From Oscillibacter sp. (GTDB lineage: Bacteria > Bacillota > Clostridia > Oscillospirales > Oscillospiraceae): 64,000 nucleotides of DNA. Both the position numbers and the translations under genes were made by a program. Shown one piece after another: positions 42,874-52,046 of this stretch. The stretch spans positions 58,195 to 122,194 of the forward strand of contig JALCRR010000003.1 of assembly GCA_022652815.1 (NCBI GenBank), written 5' to 3'. Within the stretch, counting starts at the first letter, position 1, and each line of letters opens with the position of its first letter. The notes below the pieces were generated by a model, which ran no database searches, was not told where the DNA came from, and saw nothing but the letters and a program-made list of their open reading frames with translations.

Positions 42874-43605
42874 ATGCTGAAAATCAACCATGTGACCAAA
42901 AAATACGGAAAGACTGTCGCAAACCGCGACATCAGCTTTTTCGTGGACGACGGGCAGATCGCGGTTCTGCTGGGGCCCAACGGTGCCGGCAAGTCCACCA
43001 TTATTAAGTGCATCGCGGGATTGCTGCGCTTTGACGGCGATATTGAAATCAACGGCAATCCCAACAAGTCCATGGAGGCCAAGCGCGCCCTGGGCTATAT
43101 TCCCGAGCTTCCCGCCCTCTACGATCTTCTGACGGTGGAGGAGCATATGGAGTTTGTTCGCCGCGCCTACCGCATGGAGGACGACGGAACCGCCCAGCAG
43201 CTTTTGGAGCGGTTTGAGCTGTGGGACAAGCGCGACAAGCTGGGCAAGGAGCTGTCCAAGGGCATGCAGCAGAAGCTTTCCATCTGCTGCGCACTGGTAC
43301 ACAAGCCGAAGGTCGTCATCTTTGACGAACCCATGGTGGGCCTTGACCCCCATGCCATCAAGCAGCTCAAGGAAGTCTTTGGCGAGCTGCGGGATGCGGG
43401 GGCGACGGTGCTGATCTCCACCCACATGATCGACAGCGTGGAGGATTCCTGGGACGTAGTGCATATCATGATGAACGGCAGCTTTGCCGCAACCCGCCAA
43501 AAAGGCGAGGTGGCCGAGCAAAGCCTGGAAGATTTGTTCTTCACCATCACGGAGGGAACCGACGCGGCGCACTCCGGTGAGCAGAAGGACGGTGCCGGAG
43601 AATGA
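42874..43605 (+). CDS. ABC transporter ATP-binding protein
   Basis: A 243-aa ATPase. Walker A: LGPNGAGKSTII at about residues 30-41. The signature motif is degenerate (ELSKGMQQKLSICCAL in place of LSGGQ). Walker B: VVIFDEPMVGLDPHA. The H-loop lies in STHMID. GGGAG precedes the start. It forms a pair with the membrane protein overlapping by 4 bases. This is the exporter class with a large membrane subunit, substrate unknown. Confidence 0.93.
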   Translation: MLKINHVTKKYGKTVANRDISFFVDDGQIAVLLGPNGAGKSTIIKCIAGLLRFDGDIEINGNPNKSMEAKRALGYIPELPALYDLLTVEEHMEFVRRAYRMEDDGTAQQLLERFELWDKRDKLGKELSKGMQQKLSICCALVHKPKVVIFDEPMVGLDPHAIKQLKEVFGELRDAGATVLISTHMIDSVEDSWDVVHIMMNGSFAATRQKGEVAEQSLEDLFFTITEGTDAAHSGEQKDGAGE

Positions 43606-45173
43606 ACGCACTGCTCTATCTGCGCAGGAAAAAACTGAAGAATCAGCTGAAAAGCCTGATTCAAAAGCCCGCGAGACTGATCTATGTAGTTTTGATTATC
43701 GCCGCCCTTGCCATCACGATCGTCGGTGGACAGGCGGCAGATGACTCCGGCCGCGCCTTCCGGAATGTGCTGGAGCTCAACGCCGGCGCTGCGGCGCTGT
43801 ACCTGCTGATGTTCGCCATGACGGTGAACGGCGGCTTTTCCCGGGGCGGAAACCTCTTTAATATGACGGACGTAAACCTGCTGTTTCCGTCGCCGATTCG
43901 CCCGCAGACGCTCCTGTTCCACGGACTTTTTCAGCAGATGACATCGTCTTTGCTGATCGGCTTTTTCATTCTGTTTCAATACACCAATTTACATTCTACT
44001 TACGGAATCACCTACGGACAGCTGGTTTTGCTGCTGATAGGCTACGGCATCGCCGTCTTTTTGGGGCAGGTCGTGGCCATGCTGATCTACTCGTTGACCA
44101 ACGGCAATGAAACCCGCCGCCATATCGGGCAGGGAATTCTCTACGGCATCGTGGGCGCATTTTTGCTGTACGTCCTGGTGCGGTCCCTTCCCGGCGGCAC
44201 GGAGGAAATTCTTCCCCGGGCGGTGGAGGCTGTGAACAGCACCGTGTTCTACTTTCTTCCGGTGGCCGGATGGCTGGCGCTGGCCATGGGCGGCTTCTTG
44301 ACGGGAAACGCCGCAGCTGCGGCAGGGGGACTGCTGCTCTGCGCCCTTTGCCTGTGCCTGCTGGTTTTTGGAATTATGAAGAGTGACCCGGACTATTACG
44401 AGGACGTGCTCAAAAGCGCCGAGCTTGCCCAAAACGCCATCACCGCCAAAAAAGAGGGCAGTATGGTGGAGGCCGTGCCGGAGCACGTAAAGTTGGGCAA
44501 AACGGGCCTTGGCCGGGGCTGGGGCGCGGACGTGTTTTACTACAAGCACCGCTTGGAAAACCGCCGAGGAAGAAAATTTGTCCTTGGCACCACACAGCTC
44601 ATTTTTGCTCTGACGGTGATTCTGTTCTGCGTATTCCTGCGGGATGGCGGACTGCTGCCAACGTTTATGATGGCGGCATATTTGCAGATGTTCAGCTCCT
44701 TTTCCGGACGGTTTAACCGGGAGCTGACCCGTCCGTACATCTATCTGGTGCCGGAAGACCCCATGAAAAAGATGCTCTGGGCGCTGGCGGAAACGGTGCC
44801 GTCCACGCTTTTAGAGGGGATTGTCACCTTTGTTCCCGTGGGACTGATTCTGTCCCTTTCTCCGCTTACCACGGTGATGTGCATTCTGGCTCGAACGGCG
44901 ATTGCCATGGTCTACATGGCTGCCGACATCGCGGTGGAGCGGCTCTGGGGCGATGTAACCTCCAAGTTTCTGGTGTTTTTGCTGTTCTTCGCCGTGACGA
45001 TTGCCTTGCTGGTGCCGGGGATCGCGGCGGTTTGCATTCTGACGTTTGCGATGGAAGTCGCGTCCGCCGCCGTGCTGCTGGGGGTATTGACCCTCGGGTG
45101 CCTTGCGACCTCGCTGCTGTGCCTGTTCCTGTGCCGCAACATGCTTCAGTATGCGGAGATGAACTATCAATAA
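43602..45173 (+). CDS. ABC exporter membrane subunit
   Basis: A 523-aa polytopic protein with roughly ten hydrophobic segments, for example LIYVVLIIAALAITIVGG and ATLLLIGYGIAVFLG-type stretches. A soluble region (about 260-320) lies in the middle. It resembles putative ABC exporters (pfam16962-like) of Firmicutes that work with one ATPase. An ATGA overlap couples it to the ATPase gene, and a terminator follows 5 bases after the stop. Confidence 0.85.
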   Translation: MNALLYLRRKKLKNQLKSLIQKPARLIYVVLIIAALAITIVGGQAADDSGRAFRNVLELNAGAAALYLLMFAMTVNGGFSRGGNLFNMTDVNLLFPSPIRPQTLLFHGLFQQMTSSLLIGFFILFQYTNLHSTYGITYGQLVLLLIGYGIAVFLGQVVAMLIYSLTNGNETRRHIGQGILYGIVGAFLLYVLVRSLPGGTEEILPRAVEAVNSTVFYFLPVAGWLALAMGGFLTGNAAAAAGGLLLCALCLCLLVFGIMKSDPDYYEDVLKSAELAQNAITAKKEGSMVEAVPEHVKLGKTGLGRGWGADVFYYKHRLENRRGRKFVLGTTQLIFALTVILFCVFLRDGGLLPTFMMAAYLQMFSSFSGRFNRELTRPYIYLVPEDPMKKMLWALAETVPSTLLEGIVTFVPVGLILSLSPLTTVMCILARTAIAMVYMAADIAVERLWGDVTSKFLVFLLFFAVTIALLVPGIAAVCILTFAMEVASAAVLLGVLTLGCLATSLLCLFLCRNMLQYAEMNYQ

Positions 45174-45178
45174 AGAGG

Positions 45179-45214
45179 AATCCCGCCCGGCCTTCGTGCT
45201 GCGGCGGGATTTTC
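45179..45214 (+). terminator. Terminator of the ABC exporter operon
   Basis: AATCCCGCC (45179-45187) pairs with GGCGGGATT (45203-45211), followed by TTCC. Confidence 0.75.
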
Positions 45215-45277
45215 CGCGTTTCGGGCGCATAGGACATTCCCGCCCGGGCATAGACTCCCACAAGAGAGGTGAGCGCC

Positions 45278-45562
45278 ATGCAATGCAGGATGCGGGACAT
45301 GAGGTGCAAGGAAGTCGTCAACATCTGCGACGGCTGCCGTCTGGGATATGTGGCGGATGTGGAGATCAAGCTGCCGGAGGGTCAGGTGTGCGCCATCATT
45401 GTCTATGGCCCCTGCCGCTTTTTCGGACTGTTTGGCAGGGGAGAGGAGTTCTATATTCCCTGGGAGTGTATTCAGCGGATCGGGGACGATATTATCCTGA
45501 TCGACAAGCCGTTTCAGCGCCGTGACCCGGCTATGGAACGAAAGCGGCGGCGCAAATACTGA
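45278..45562 (+). CDS. YlmC/YmxH family sporulation protein
   Basis: A 94-aa PRC-barrel-type protein: MRCKEVVNICDGCRLGYVADVEI, then a central FYIPWECIQRIGDDIILIDK, typical of the family. ATG 45278 is used, with GAGAGGTGAG upstream; an in-frame GTG at 45269 is possible. Family members are expressed in sporulation, and their molecular role is not established. The C terminus is basic (ERKRRRKY). Confidence 0.88.
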   Translation: MQCRMRDMRCKEVVNICDGCRLGYVADVEIKLPEGQVCAIIVYGPCRFFGLFGRGEEFYIPWECIQRIGDDIILIDKPFQRRDPAMERKRRRKY

Positions 45563-45577
45563 CTTTTTGAGGAAATG

Positions 45578-45619
45578 ACCGGAAAACTCGGCAAAATGCC
45601 GAATTTCCGGTTATTTTTT
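45578..45619 (+). terminator. Terminator of the YlmC/YmxH gene
   Basis: A long imperfect stem (45578-45593 with 45597-45612), with a short A-loop, is followed by ATTTTTT. Confidence 0.8.
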
Positions 45620-45631
45620 GTGAAAAAGTCC

Positions 45632-45660
45632 TTGCATTTTGAAACTATTTATGGTACTAT
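45632..45660 (+). promoter_or_regulatory. Promoter of rpsB-tsf
   Basis: TTGCAT (45632-45637) and TACTAT (45655-45660) are separated by 17 bp. The transcript would have a leader of about 110 nt before rpsB (45667-45776), long enough for an S2 autoregulatory structure; I could not define one by eye. Confidence 0.75.
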
Positions 45661-45776
45661 ATTTCAGCATTCCGCATAGCCGCGGACTTTTTGTCTGTGC
45701 CGGAACTCCGGTTGGCAAAGGGATTGAAACGGCTAGAGGTACAAACTAAATTTTGATTTGGAGGAACTCAAACACT

Positions 45777-46511
45777 ATGGCAAATTCTAATGTTGTGTCC
45801 ATGAAAGCCCTGCTGGAAGCAGGCGTCCACTTCGGTCATCAGACCCGTCGCTGGAACCCCAAGATGGCTCCGTATATCTATACCGAGCGTAACGGCATTT
45901 ATATCGTTGACCTGCAGAAGACCGTTCGCAAGCTGGAAGAAGCTTATGCATTCGTGCGTGATCTGTCCGCCAGCGGCAAGTCTCTGCTGTTCGTCGGCAC
46001 CAAGAAGCAGGCACAGGACGCTATCCGCGAAGAAGCTGCCCGCTGCGGCCAGTACTACGTCAACGCTCGTTGGCTGGGCGGCATGATGACCAACTTCAAG
46101 ACCATGCGTACCCGCGTGGATCGTCTGCATCAGCTCAAGACCATGCAGGAGGACGGCACCTTTGATATGCTGCCCAAGAAGGAAGTCATGAAGCACCTGG
46201 GCGAGATCGAGAAGCTGGAGAAGTATCTCGGCGGCGTTAAGGACATGACCACGCTTCCCGGCGCTCTGTTCATCGTTGATACCCGCAAGGAGCGCAACGC
46301 AATCGCCGAGGCTCACAAGCTGGGCATTCCCGTGGTTGCAATCGCTGATACCAACTGCGATCCCGATGAGATCGACTATGTCATTCCCGGCAACGACGAC
46401 GCGATCCGCGCCATCAAGCTGATCTCCTCCATCATGGCCAACGCGATGCTGGAAGGCAAGCAGGGCGAGCAGATGGAAGAGGCTGCTGCTTCCGAAGAGA
46501 AGGCTGACTGA
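45777..46511 (+). CDS. rpsB: 30S ribosomal protein S2
   Basis: A 244-aa S2 protein. Its start [20 protein letters not shown], followed by [20 protein letters not shown], is the bacterial S2 signature. [26 protein letters not shown] is also clear in outline. GGAGG lies before ATG 45777. The codons are strongly biased, as expected for a highly expressed gene. It forms the usual pair with tsf, 54 bases downstream. Confidence 0.99.
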   Translation: MANSNVVSMKALLEAGVHFGHQTRRWNPKMAPYIYTERNGIYIVDLQKTVRKLEEAYAFVRDLSASGKSLLFVGTKKQAQDAIREEAARCGQYYVNARWLGGMMTNFKTMRTRVDRLHQLKTMQEDGTFDMLPKKEVMKHLGEIEKLEKYLGGVKDMTTLPGALFIVDTRKERNAIAEAHKLGIPVVAIADTNCDPDEIDYVIPGNDDAIRAIKLISSIMANAMLEGKQGEQMEEAAASEEKAD

Positions 46512-46565
46512 TTATAAAACGAAGAGAACAACTCTTCGATACTTGAATACTGGAGGAAATGTAAA

Positions 46566-47477
46566 ATGGCTTTTACAGCTGCAGATGTTAAGAACCTGCG
46601 CGAGATGACCGGAGCCGGCATGATGGATTGCAAAAAGGCTCTGACCGCTGCTGACGGCGACACCGAAAAGGCTGTCGAGTGGCTGCGCGAAAAGGGCATT
46701 GCCGCTTCCGCCAAGAAGGCTTCCCGCATTGCTGCCGAGGGCATGGCTCTGGCAACCGTGGTGGACGGCGTTGGCGTTGTGGTCGAGGTCAATGCCGAGA
46801 CCGACTTCGTTGGCAAGAACGAGAAGTTTGTCGACTTCGTCAAGGGCGTGGCCGCAACGGTTGCAAAGAATGCTCCCGCTGATCTGGACGCACTGATGAA
46901 CGACAAGTATCTGGATTCTGACTTGACCGTCACCCAGCAGCAGCAGGAGATGGTCCTGGTCATCGGCGAGAACATCAAGGTTCGCCGCTTTGCCCGCTTT
47001 GCGGACGGCGTGTCTGTTCCCTATGTCCATGCTGGCGGCAAGATCGGCGTTCTGGTGAATCTGGAAGTCTCCGGCGGCGTTGACGCCACCGAAATCGGCA
47101 AGGACGTTGCCATGCAGATCGCCGCGCTCAATCCCCGTTTCTGGGACAAGAGCCAGGTCACGCAGGACGTTCTGGACGAGGAGAAGAAGATTCTGGTTGC
47201 GCAGATGGCCAACGATCCCAAGATGGCTTCCAAGCCCGACGCCGTCAAGGACAAGATCGCTTCCGGCAAGCTGAACAAGTTCTACGAGGAAAACTGCCTG
47301 CTTCAGCAGGAGTTCGTCAAGGACAACTCCATGACGGTCGAGCAGTATATCGCTTCTGCTGCCAAGGCTCTGGGCGGCACGGTTTCCTTCAAGGATGCTA
47401 TCCGCTTTGAAAAGGGCGAGGGCATTGAGAAGAAGCAGGAGAACTTCGCAGAAGAAATCGCTTCCATGGTGAAGTAA
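46566..47477 (+). CDS. tsf: Elongation factor Ts
   Basis: A 303-aa GTP exchange factor for EF-Tu. The UBA-like N terminus ADVKNLREMTGAGMMDCKKA is diagnostic. VEVNAETDFVGKNEKF follows, and the dimerisation domain is complete. GGAGG precedes the ATG. It is followed by a strong terminator. Confidence 0.99.
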   Translation: MAFTAADVKNLREMTGAGMMDCKKALTAADGDTEKAVEWLREKGIAASAKKASRIAAEGMALATVVDGVGVVVEVNAETDFVGKNEKFVDFVKGVAATVAKNAPADLDALMNDKYLDSDLTVTQQQQEMVLVIGENIKVRRFARFADGVSVPYVHAGGKIGVLVNLEVSGGVDATEIGKDVAMQIAALNPRFWDKSQVTQDVLDEEKKILVAQMANDPKMASKPDAVKDKIASGKLNKFYEENCLLQQEFVKDNSMTVEQYIASAAKALGGTVSFKDAIRFEKGEGIEKKQENFAEEIASMVK

Positions 47478-47493
47478 GAAACACAAACGAAGC

Positions 47494-47527
47494 AGGACAG
47501 GTTCCGACAGGAACCTGTCCTCTTTTT
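47494..47527 (+). terminator. Terminator of rpsB-tsf
   Basis: A 12-bp perfect stem (47494-47505 with 47510-47521) and CTTTTT. Confidence 0.93.
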
Positions 47528-47559
47528 ATGTCGCCGCAAGGGGATGGACGTGCTTTTCC

Positions 47560-47588
47560 TTGTATTTTCTGACATTCACTGGTATAAT
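47560..47588 (+). promoter_or_regulatory. Promoter of the M50 protease-scpAB operon
   Basis: TTGTAT (47560-47565) and TATAAT (47583-47588) have a 17-bp spacer. Since the start of the long open frame at 47560 falls on the -35 box, translation must begin further down. Confidence 0.88.
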
Positions 47589-47634
47589 AAACTGTAATTT
47601 GGATTGTTATGGAAACGACTGGGGGAGCGTCAAG

Positions 47635-48288
47635 TTGCACTATCTGCAAAATCTGATTTCGGAGCTGGACTTTACCTCCATGGGGCAGGCAGCCGCACGG
47701 GTCGTCTCCGTTTTACTCTGCTTGAGTGTGCACGAAACCTGTCATGGGTTGATGGCATACAAACTGGGCGATCCCACCGCCAAATCCATGCATCGGCTCT
47801 CCCTGAACCCGCTGCGGCACATCGACTGGTTCGGTCTTGCGATGATGTTTGTCTGTGGCTTCGGCTGGGCAAAGCCCGTGCCGGTAGATCCGCGATATTT
47901 TCGAAAGCCGAAGCAGGGCATGGCGCTGACGGCGCTGGCAGGACCGATTTCTAACTTCCTGCTGGCCATTGTTCTGATGCTGTGCGCAAGGCTAGTTTAT
48001 TCGTTTGCGCCGTATTCCGAGCTCTGGGATGCTGTTTTTACATTTTTCCTGTCCACGGCGATTTTGTCCATCGGCCTCGGCCTTTTCAATCTAGTGCCAA
48101 TTCCGCCGCTGGACGGCTCCAAAGTGCTGGCGGTGCTTCTGCCCGACCGGGCGTATGCCCAGTTGATGCGCTACGAGCGCTACGGCATGATTCTTTTGAT
48201 CGTCCTGTCGTTTACCGATGTGGGCGGAAACGCCATTAGCGGGGCGATCTCGGCGGTCTACGGGGCGCTGTGCAATCTGATTTTTTGA
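47635..48288 (+). CDS. Site-2 protease family protein (M50 metalloprotease)
   Basis: A 217-aa intramembrane metalloprotease. The zinc motif is HETCH (H33-E34-x-x-H37) in a membrane helix, and LFNLVPIPPLDGSKVL supplies the third ligand region (NxxPxxxLDG). TTG 47635 is chosen because GGGGGAG lies 7 bases before it and the promoter lies between it and the first open start. Family members cleave anti-sigma factors or other membrane substrates; the target is unknown. It heads the scpA-scpB operon. Confidence 0.9.
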   Translation: MHYLQNLISELDFTSMGQAAARVVSVLLCLSVHETCHGLMAYKLGDPTAKSMHRLSLNPLRHIDWFGLAMMFVCGFGWAKPVPVDPRYFRKPKQGMALTALAGPISNFLLAIVLMLCARLVYSFAPYSELWDAVFTFFLSTAILSIGLGLFNLVPIPPLDGSKVLAVLLPDRAYAQLMRYERYGMILLIVLSFTDVGGNAISGAISAVYGALCNLIF

Positions 48289-48299
48289 GGTGAGCATTC

Positions 48300-49085
48300 T
48301 TGGATAGTCCTGTTTTCAAACTGGAAAAAGTGGTCCGCAGCCGCTCGGAAGAGGAGATGCAGGACTTTGAAGGGCCGCTGGATCTGATTTTGTTTCTGCT
48401 CAGCAAGAACAAAATGGAGATTCAAGACATCTCTATTTCTACGATTCTGGAGCAATACCTTGCCTGGCTGGAAGCGCGCAAAATGATGGATCTGGAGGTT
48501 GCCAGCGAGTTTATCACCATGGCGTCACACTTAATGTACATTAAGACCCGGATGCTGCTTTCCATCGAGGACGAGGAAGCCCAGACGGAGATGGACGCTC
48601 TGATTCAATCTCTGGAGGAGCGCCGCCGGAACGAAAACTATGGAAAAATCCGGCAGGCGGTCAAACGGCTGGAACCGCTGGGCGAGTTCGGGCGAAATAT
48701 CGAGACCCGTCCGCCGGAGCCGGTGGAACACGGAAAAATATACGAGTACAAGCAGGAACCGGCGGATTTGGTGCTGGCCATGGCGGAGATTCAAAACCGG
48801 GCAGAGCGGCGTTTGCCGCCGCCTCGGACGGCGTTTGAAGCCATCGTCCAGCATGAGCCGTACCCCGTGGAGAGCAAGGCAAAAGAGATTGTCAGTCGCT
48901 TGAAAGCCGGCGGAATGACGCGCTTTTTGTTGCTGTTCCGGGGCAATCGCAGCCGCAGCGAGGTGGTGGCAACGTTCCTTGCCGTGCTGGAGCTTTGCCG
49001 CGCCTGCATCATTCATCTGGCTGGCTCCGAGACGGACTGCACCGTCAAGCAGGAGCAGGAGCTGCCGGAGGAACTGAAATTCTGA
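48300..49085 (+). CDS. scpA: Segregation and condensation protein A
   Basis: A 261-aa kleisin subunit of SMC condensin. The N-terminal part includes FEGPLDLILFLLSKNKMEIQ, and ASEFITMASHLMYIKTRMLL is the conserved helix. The C-terminal winged-helix part lies at 195-255. Start TTG 48300, with GAGGTGAG upstream. The middle linker (about 90-170) is proline- and charge-rich. It is followed by scpB after 14 bases. Confidence 0.95.
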   Translation: MDSPVFKLEKVVRSRSEEEMQDFEGPLDLILFLLSKNKMEIQDISISTILEQYLAWLEARKMMDLEVASEFITMASHLMYIKTRMLLSIEDEEAQTEMDALIQSLEERRRNENYGKIRQAVKRLEPLGEFGRNIETRPPEPVEHGKIYEYKQEPADLVLAMAEIQNRAERRLPPPRTAFEAIVQHEPYPVESKAKEIVSRLKAGGMTRFLLLFRGNRSRSEVVATFLAVLELCRACIIHLAGSETDCTVKQEQELPEELKF

Positions 49086-49099
49086 GAGGAATCACCAAC

Positions 49100-49756
49100 A
49101 TGGAAAATATGGACATGAAGGAAATAGAATCCGCGATTGAGGGAATCCTGTTTGCATCGGGAGAACCGGTGCAGGAGGAACGCATCTGCACGGCGCTGGA
49201 GCTGGACAAGCCCACCGTGCAGCAGATGCTTCAAAAGCTGATGGATTATTACGCTTACGAGCGCAGGGGCATCCGCCTTTTGCATATGGAGGAAACCTGG
49301 CAGCTTTGCTCCTCGCCGGACTACGCCGACATCATCCGCAAGGCGTTCGAGATTCGCAAGCCGGCGAAGCTCAGCCAACCGGCGCTGGAAGTGCTGACGA
49401 TCTTCGCCTATTATCAGCCCACCACCCGCGCCTACGTGGATCAGATTCGCGGCGTGGACAGCTCCTACACCGTGGGACTGCTGCTGGAGCGGAAGCTGAT
49501 CGAGGAGTGCGGACGGCTCCAGGTGCCGGGACGGCCCCGGCTGTACCGTACCACGAAAAATTTTCTCCGGGCATTCCATCTGACAAGTCTCAATGATCTG
49601 CCGGAAATGCCCGATCTGATTACCGAGGGGCAGATGCGCATTGGCGACAACGGGGAAATCATTGACCCGGATGCCGAGATGGCCGAGCCTGCCGAGGAAG
49701 AAACGACGGAAGAAGAGACGCAGAGCGAAGCGTCTGACGATATGGACACCGAGTAA
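49100..49756 (+). CDS. scpB: Segregation and condensation protein B
   Basis: A 218-aa winged-helix partner of ScpA and SMC, with IESAIEGILFASGEPVQEER at the N terminus and QPTTRAYVDQIRGVDSSYTV in the second domain. LIEECGRLQVPGRPRLYRTT is typical of ScpB. The last 35 residues are acidic (EEETTEEETQSEASDDMDTE). GAGAGGA precedes the ATG. Confidence 0.95.
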   Translation: MENMDMKEIESAIEGILFASGEPVQEERICTALELDKPTVQQMLQKLMDYYAYERRGIRLLHMEETWQLCSSPDYADIIRKAFEIRKPAKLSQPALEVLTIFAYYQPTTRAYVDQIRGVDSSYTVGLLLERKLIEECGRLQVPGRPRLYRTTKNFLRAFHLTSLNDLPEMPDLITEGQMRIGDNGEIIDPDAEMAEPAEEETTEEETQSEASDDMDTE

Positions 49757-49780
49757 TCACGCGGATAGAACCGGAAGGGG

Positions 49781-50467
49781 GTGTCGATTCTGCTCTGGCT
49801 GTGGATTTTGTGCGCGATTGCGGCGCTGTTTGTTCTGTTTTGCATGACGCGGCTGGGCGTTCTGGTCAACATCGACACGCCGGTTTACGCCTGGGTGACG
49901 GTGGGGCCGCTAAAATTTCAAGTAGCCCCGTCAAAGCCGAAGAAAAAAGCAAAACAAGAGAAGAATCACAAGAAAAAAGAAAAAAAGCCCAAAGAGGGAA
50001 AAGCGGACGTTTTGGAGAAGCTAAAGAAGATTCCAAAACCGTCTATGGAGGATTTGAAATCCGCCTATCATGCGCTTTGGCCACCCATGAAAAAAGCACT
50101 GAACCGAACCCGCAAGGGCATCAAGGTCAATCCGCTGTCGCTTTCCGTGACGCTGGCGGGAAAAGACGATCCGGCTGCCGCTGCGGAATGGTACGGACGG
50201 GTCAACGGCGCCGTCTGGACGGCGATGCCGGTGCTGGAACAGCTTTTGAAGATTCCGGACCCGCATATCCATGTAGGCGTGGATTTTGACGCGCAAAAGA
50301 TACAAGTTCGCGGCAGCGTGGGAATTTCCCTTCGGATCGGAACCTTGATCGGGCTTGGATTTGGCGCGGGAATTCCGGCGCTGAAATGGTTCCTGGCGTA
50401 TCGAAAAACGCATCAAACAGAGAAAATTCAACCTGAGACGCAGAGCCCGGCGCAGCCGGCGGCATAG
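49781..50467 (+). CDS. DUF2953 domain protein
   Basis: A 228-aa protein with one N-terminal membrane helix (SILLWLWILCAIAALFVLF), a long lysine-rich region (about 45-80, KKKAKQEKNHKKKEKKPKEG) and a C-terminal beta-rich domain of the DUF2953 type ending GTLIGLGFGAGI. The family is found beside ytfJ in many sporulating Firmicutes. GTG 49781 lies close to GGAAGGGGG, so the exact start is uncertain. Confidence 0.8.
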   Translation: MSILLWLWILCAIAALFVLFCMTRLGVLVNIDTPVYAWVTVGPLKFQVAPSKPKKKAKQEKNHKKKEKKPKEGKADVLEKLKKIPKPSMEDLKSAYHALWPPMKKALNRTRKGIKVNPLSLSVTLAGKDDPAAAAEWYGRVNGAVWTAMPVLEQLLKIPDPHIHVGVDFDAQKIQVRGSVGISLRIGTLIGLGFGAGIPALKWFLAYRKTHQTEKIQPETQSPAQPAA

Positions 50468-50481
50468 AAAGGATGTTTACA

Positions 50482-50877
50482 ATGGATAACGTTGAAAAGA
50501 AAACACCGCTGAACAACCTGCTCAATGAGACCATGGGAAAAATCCATGAGATGGTGGACACCAACACCATCGTCGGCGAGCCCATCTCCACGCCGGACGG
50601 CGTGACGCTGATCCCCATTTCCCGCGTCAGCTTCGGCTTCGGCAGCGGCGGCGGCGATTACGGAAAGGGCGCACCCCAGAATTTCGGCGGCGGCAGCGGT
50701 GCCGGTGTCAAGATCGACCCGGTGGCGTTCCTGGTGGTGAAGGACGGCGCAACCCGCGTTCTGCCGGTGGCAATTCCGCCGGTGTCAACGGTTGACCGGG
50801 TCATCGAAATGGTTCCCGACATTATGGATAAAGTGGAAAAATATTTCGACAAGAAGAAAGAAAAAGAATCCTTCTAA
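50482..50877 (+). CDS. ytfJ: GerW family sporulation protein YtfJ
   Basis: A 131-aa protein. PISRVSFGFGSGGGDYG, then a glycine-rich NFGGGSGAGVKIDPVAF, is the family hallmark. ATG 50482 with AAAGGA is preferred over 50473. YtfJ/GerW is required for normal spore germination in B. subtilis and is made in the forespore. The neighbouring DUF2953 gene is its usual partner. Confidence 0.95.
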   Translation: MDNVEKKTPLNNLLNETMGKIHEMVDTNTIVGEPISTPDGVTLIPISRVSFGFGSGGGDYGKGAPQNFGGGSGAGVKIDPVAFLVVKDGATRVLPVAIPPVSTVDRVIEMVPDIMDKVEKYFDKKKEKESF

Positions 50878-50918
50878 CGGGGGTATACTACAATCACCAT
50901 ACGAAAAGGTGATTGCAG

Positions 50919-52031
50919 ATGAAAAAGCGATTTCAAAACATCATACCGTTCCTGCTTTGCATTTCCATGCTGACAAGTAGTTTAACCTGTCAGACAAGCG
51001 CTATCAGCACTTCTGCCTCGGCAGCCGTTTTAATGGATGCCGACAGCGGGAGAATCCTCTATGCGCACAACGAGCAGGAGCGAATGCGGATTGCCAGCAC
51101 CACCAAGATTATGACGGCGCTGGTGGCGCTGGAAAACGGCTGCCTTTCGGACGCCGTGACGGTCAAGCGGTCCCAGACGCTGGTGGAGGGAACCTCCATG
51201 TACCTCAAAGAGGGCGAGAAGCTGACGCTGGAGACGCTGCTTTACGGGCTTTTGCTGTGCTCGGGGAATGACGCCGCTCTGGCGGTTGCGGATGCGGTGG
51301 GCGGCAGCCAGGAGAAATTTGTCGTTATGATGAACGACAAGGCGAGGGAGCTGGGCATGACCGGCACGTCCTTTGCCAACCCCAACGGTCTGGACAATGA
51401 CAAGCATTACTCGACGGCGCTGGACATGGCCAAGCTTGCCCGCGCCGCCATGGACAACGAGACATTCGTGCGGATTGTGTCCACTCGCCAGATCACCATT
51501 GGCGGACGCACCATGACCAATCACAACAAGCTCCTATCCTATATGGATGGCTGTCTGGGATTGAAAACCGGCTATACAAAGGCTGCAGGCCGGACGCTGG
51601 TGTCCTGCGCGGTGCGAAACGGTCAGCGGCTGATCGCGGTTACGCTGCAGGACGGCAACGACTGGGCGGATCACGAGGCGCTGTATGAGTATGGCTTTTC
51701 GACCTATCCCGCCAAGACAGCAGTGACCCGGGGCGAAACGCTGACAAGCGTTCGCATTCAGTCGGGAATTGCGCCCACTGTACCGCTTGTGGCCGTGGAC
51801 AGTTTTGCCTGGCCGGTTGCGGCAGGGGAGACATTAAGCGTAGAGCTTTCCGGTGTTCCGCATAAAATGACGGCGCCGGTGACAGCGGGAACATCTGCCG
51901 GCGAGGCGGTGATTTTGCTGAACGGAAAAGAAGTCGGACGGGTCAAGCTGGTCTGCGGCGGAGACGTTCTGCCCAGTCTGCCGGAATCCGTGAGCCTTTT
52001 TCACCGTCTGGAAAATGTCCTGTGCAAGTAA
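50919..52031 (+). CDS. dacF: D-alanyl-D-alanine carboxypeptidase (PBP5/DacF type)
   Basis: A 370-aa serine peptidase that trims peptidoglycan stem peptides. A signal peptide covers about residues 1-25. The catalytic motif STTK is at 60-63, SGN is in LLCSGNDAALAV and KTG is in GLKTGYTKAAGR. The C-terminal beta domain anchors it. The location after ytfJ, before rluB, matches the dac genes of spore formers (DacF/DacB), where it shapes cortex cross-linking. ATG 50919 follows AAAAGGTGATT. Confidence 0.92.
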   Translation: MKKRFQNIIPFLLCISMLTSSLTCQTSAISTSASAAVLMDADSGRILYAHNEQERMRIASTTKIMTALVALENGCLSDAVTVKRSQTLVEGTSMYLKEGEKLTLETLLYGLLLCSGNDAALAVADAVGGSQEKFVVMMNDKARELGMTGTSFANPNGLDNDKHYSTALDMAKLARAAMDNETFVRIVSTRQITIGGRTMTNHNKLLSYMDGCLGLKTGYTKAAGRTLVSCAVRNGQRLIAVTLQDGNDWADHEALYEYGFSTYPAKTAVTRGETLTSVRIQSGIAPTVPLVAVDSFAWPVAAGETLSVELSGVPHKMTAPVTAGTSAGEAVILLNGKEVGRVKLVCGGDVLPSLPESVSLFHRLENVLCK

Positions 52032-52046
52032 TTTAGGAGGATTCAT

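Noticed and set aside
47560-47634. Upstream extension of the M50 protease frame to ATG-like start at 47560
   Set aside because: The extension overlaps the -35 and -10 boxes of a strong promoter; TTG 47635 with a good RBS is used instead.
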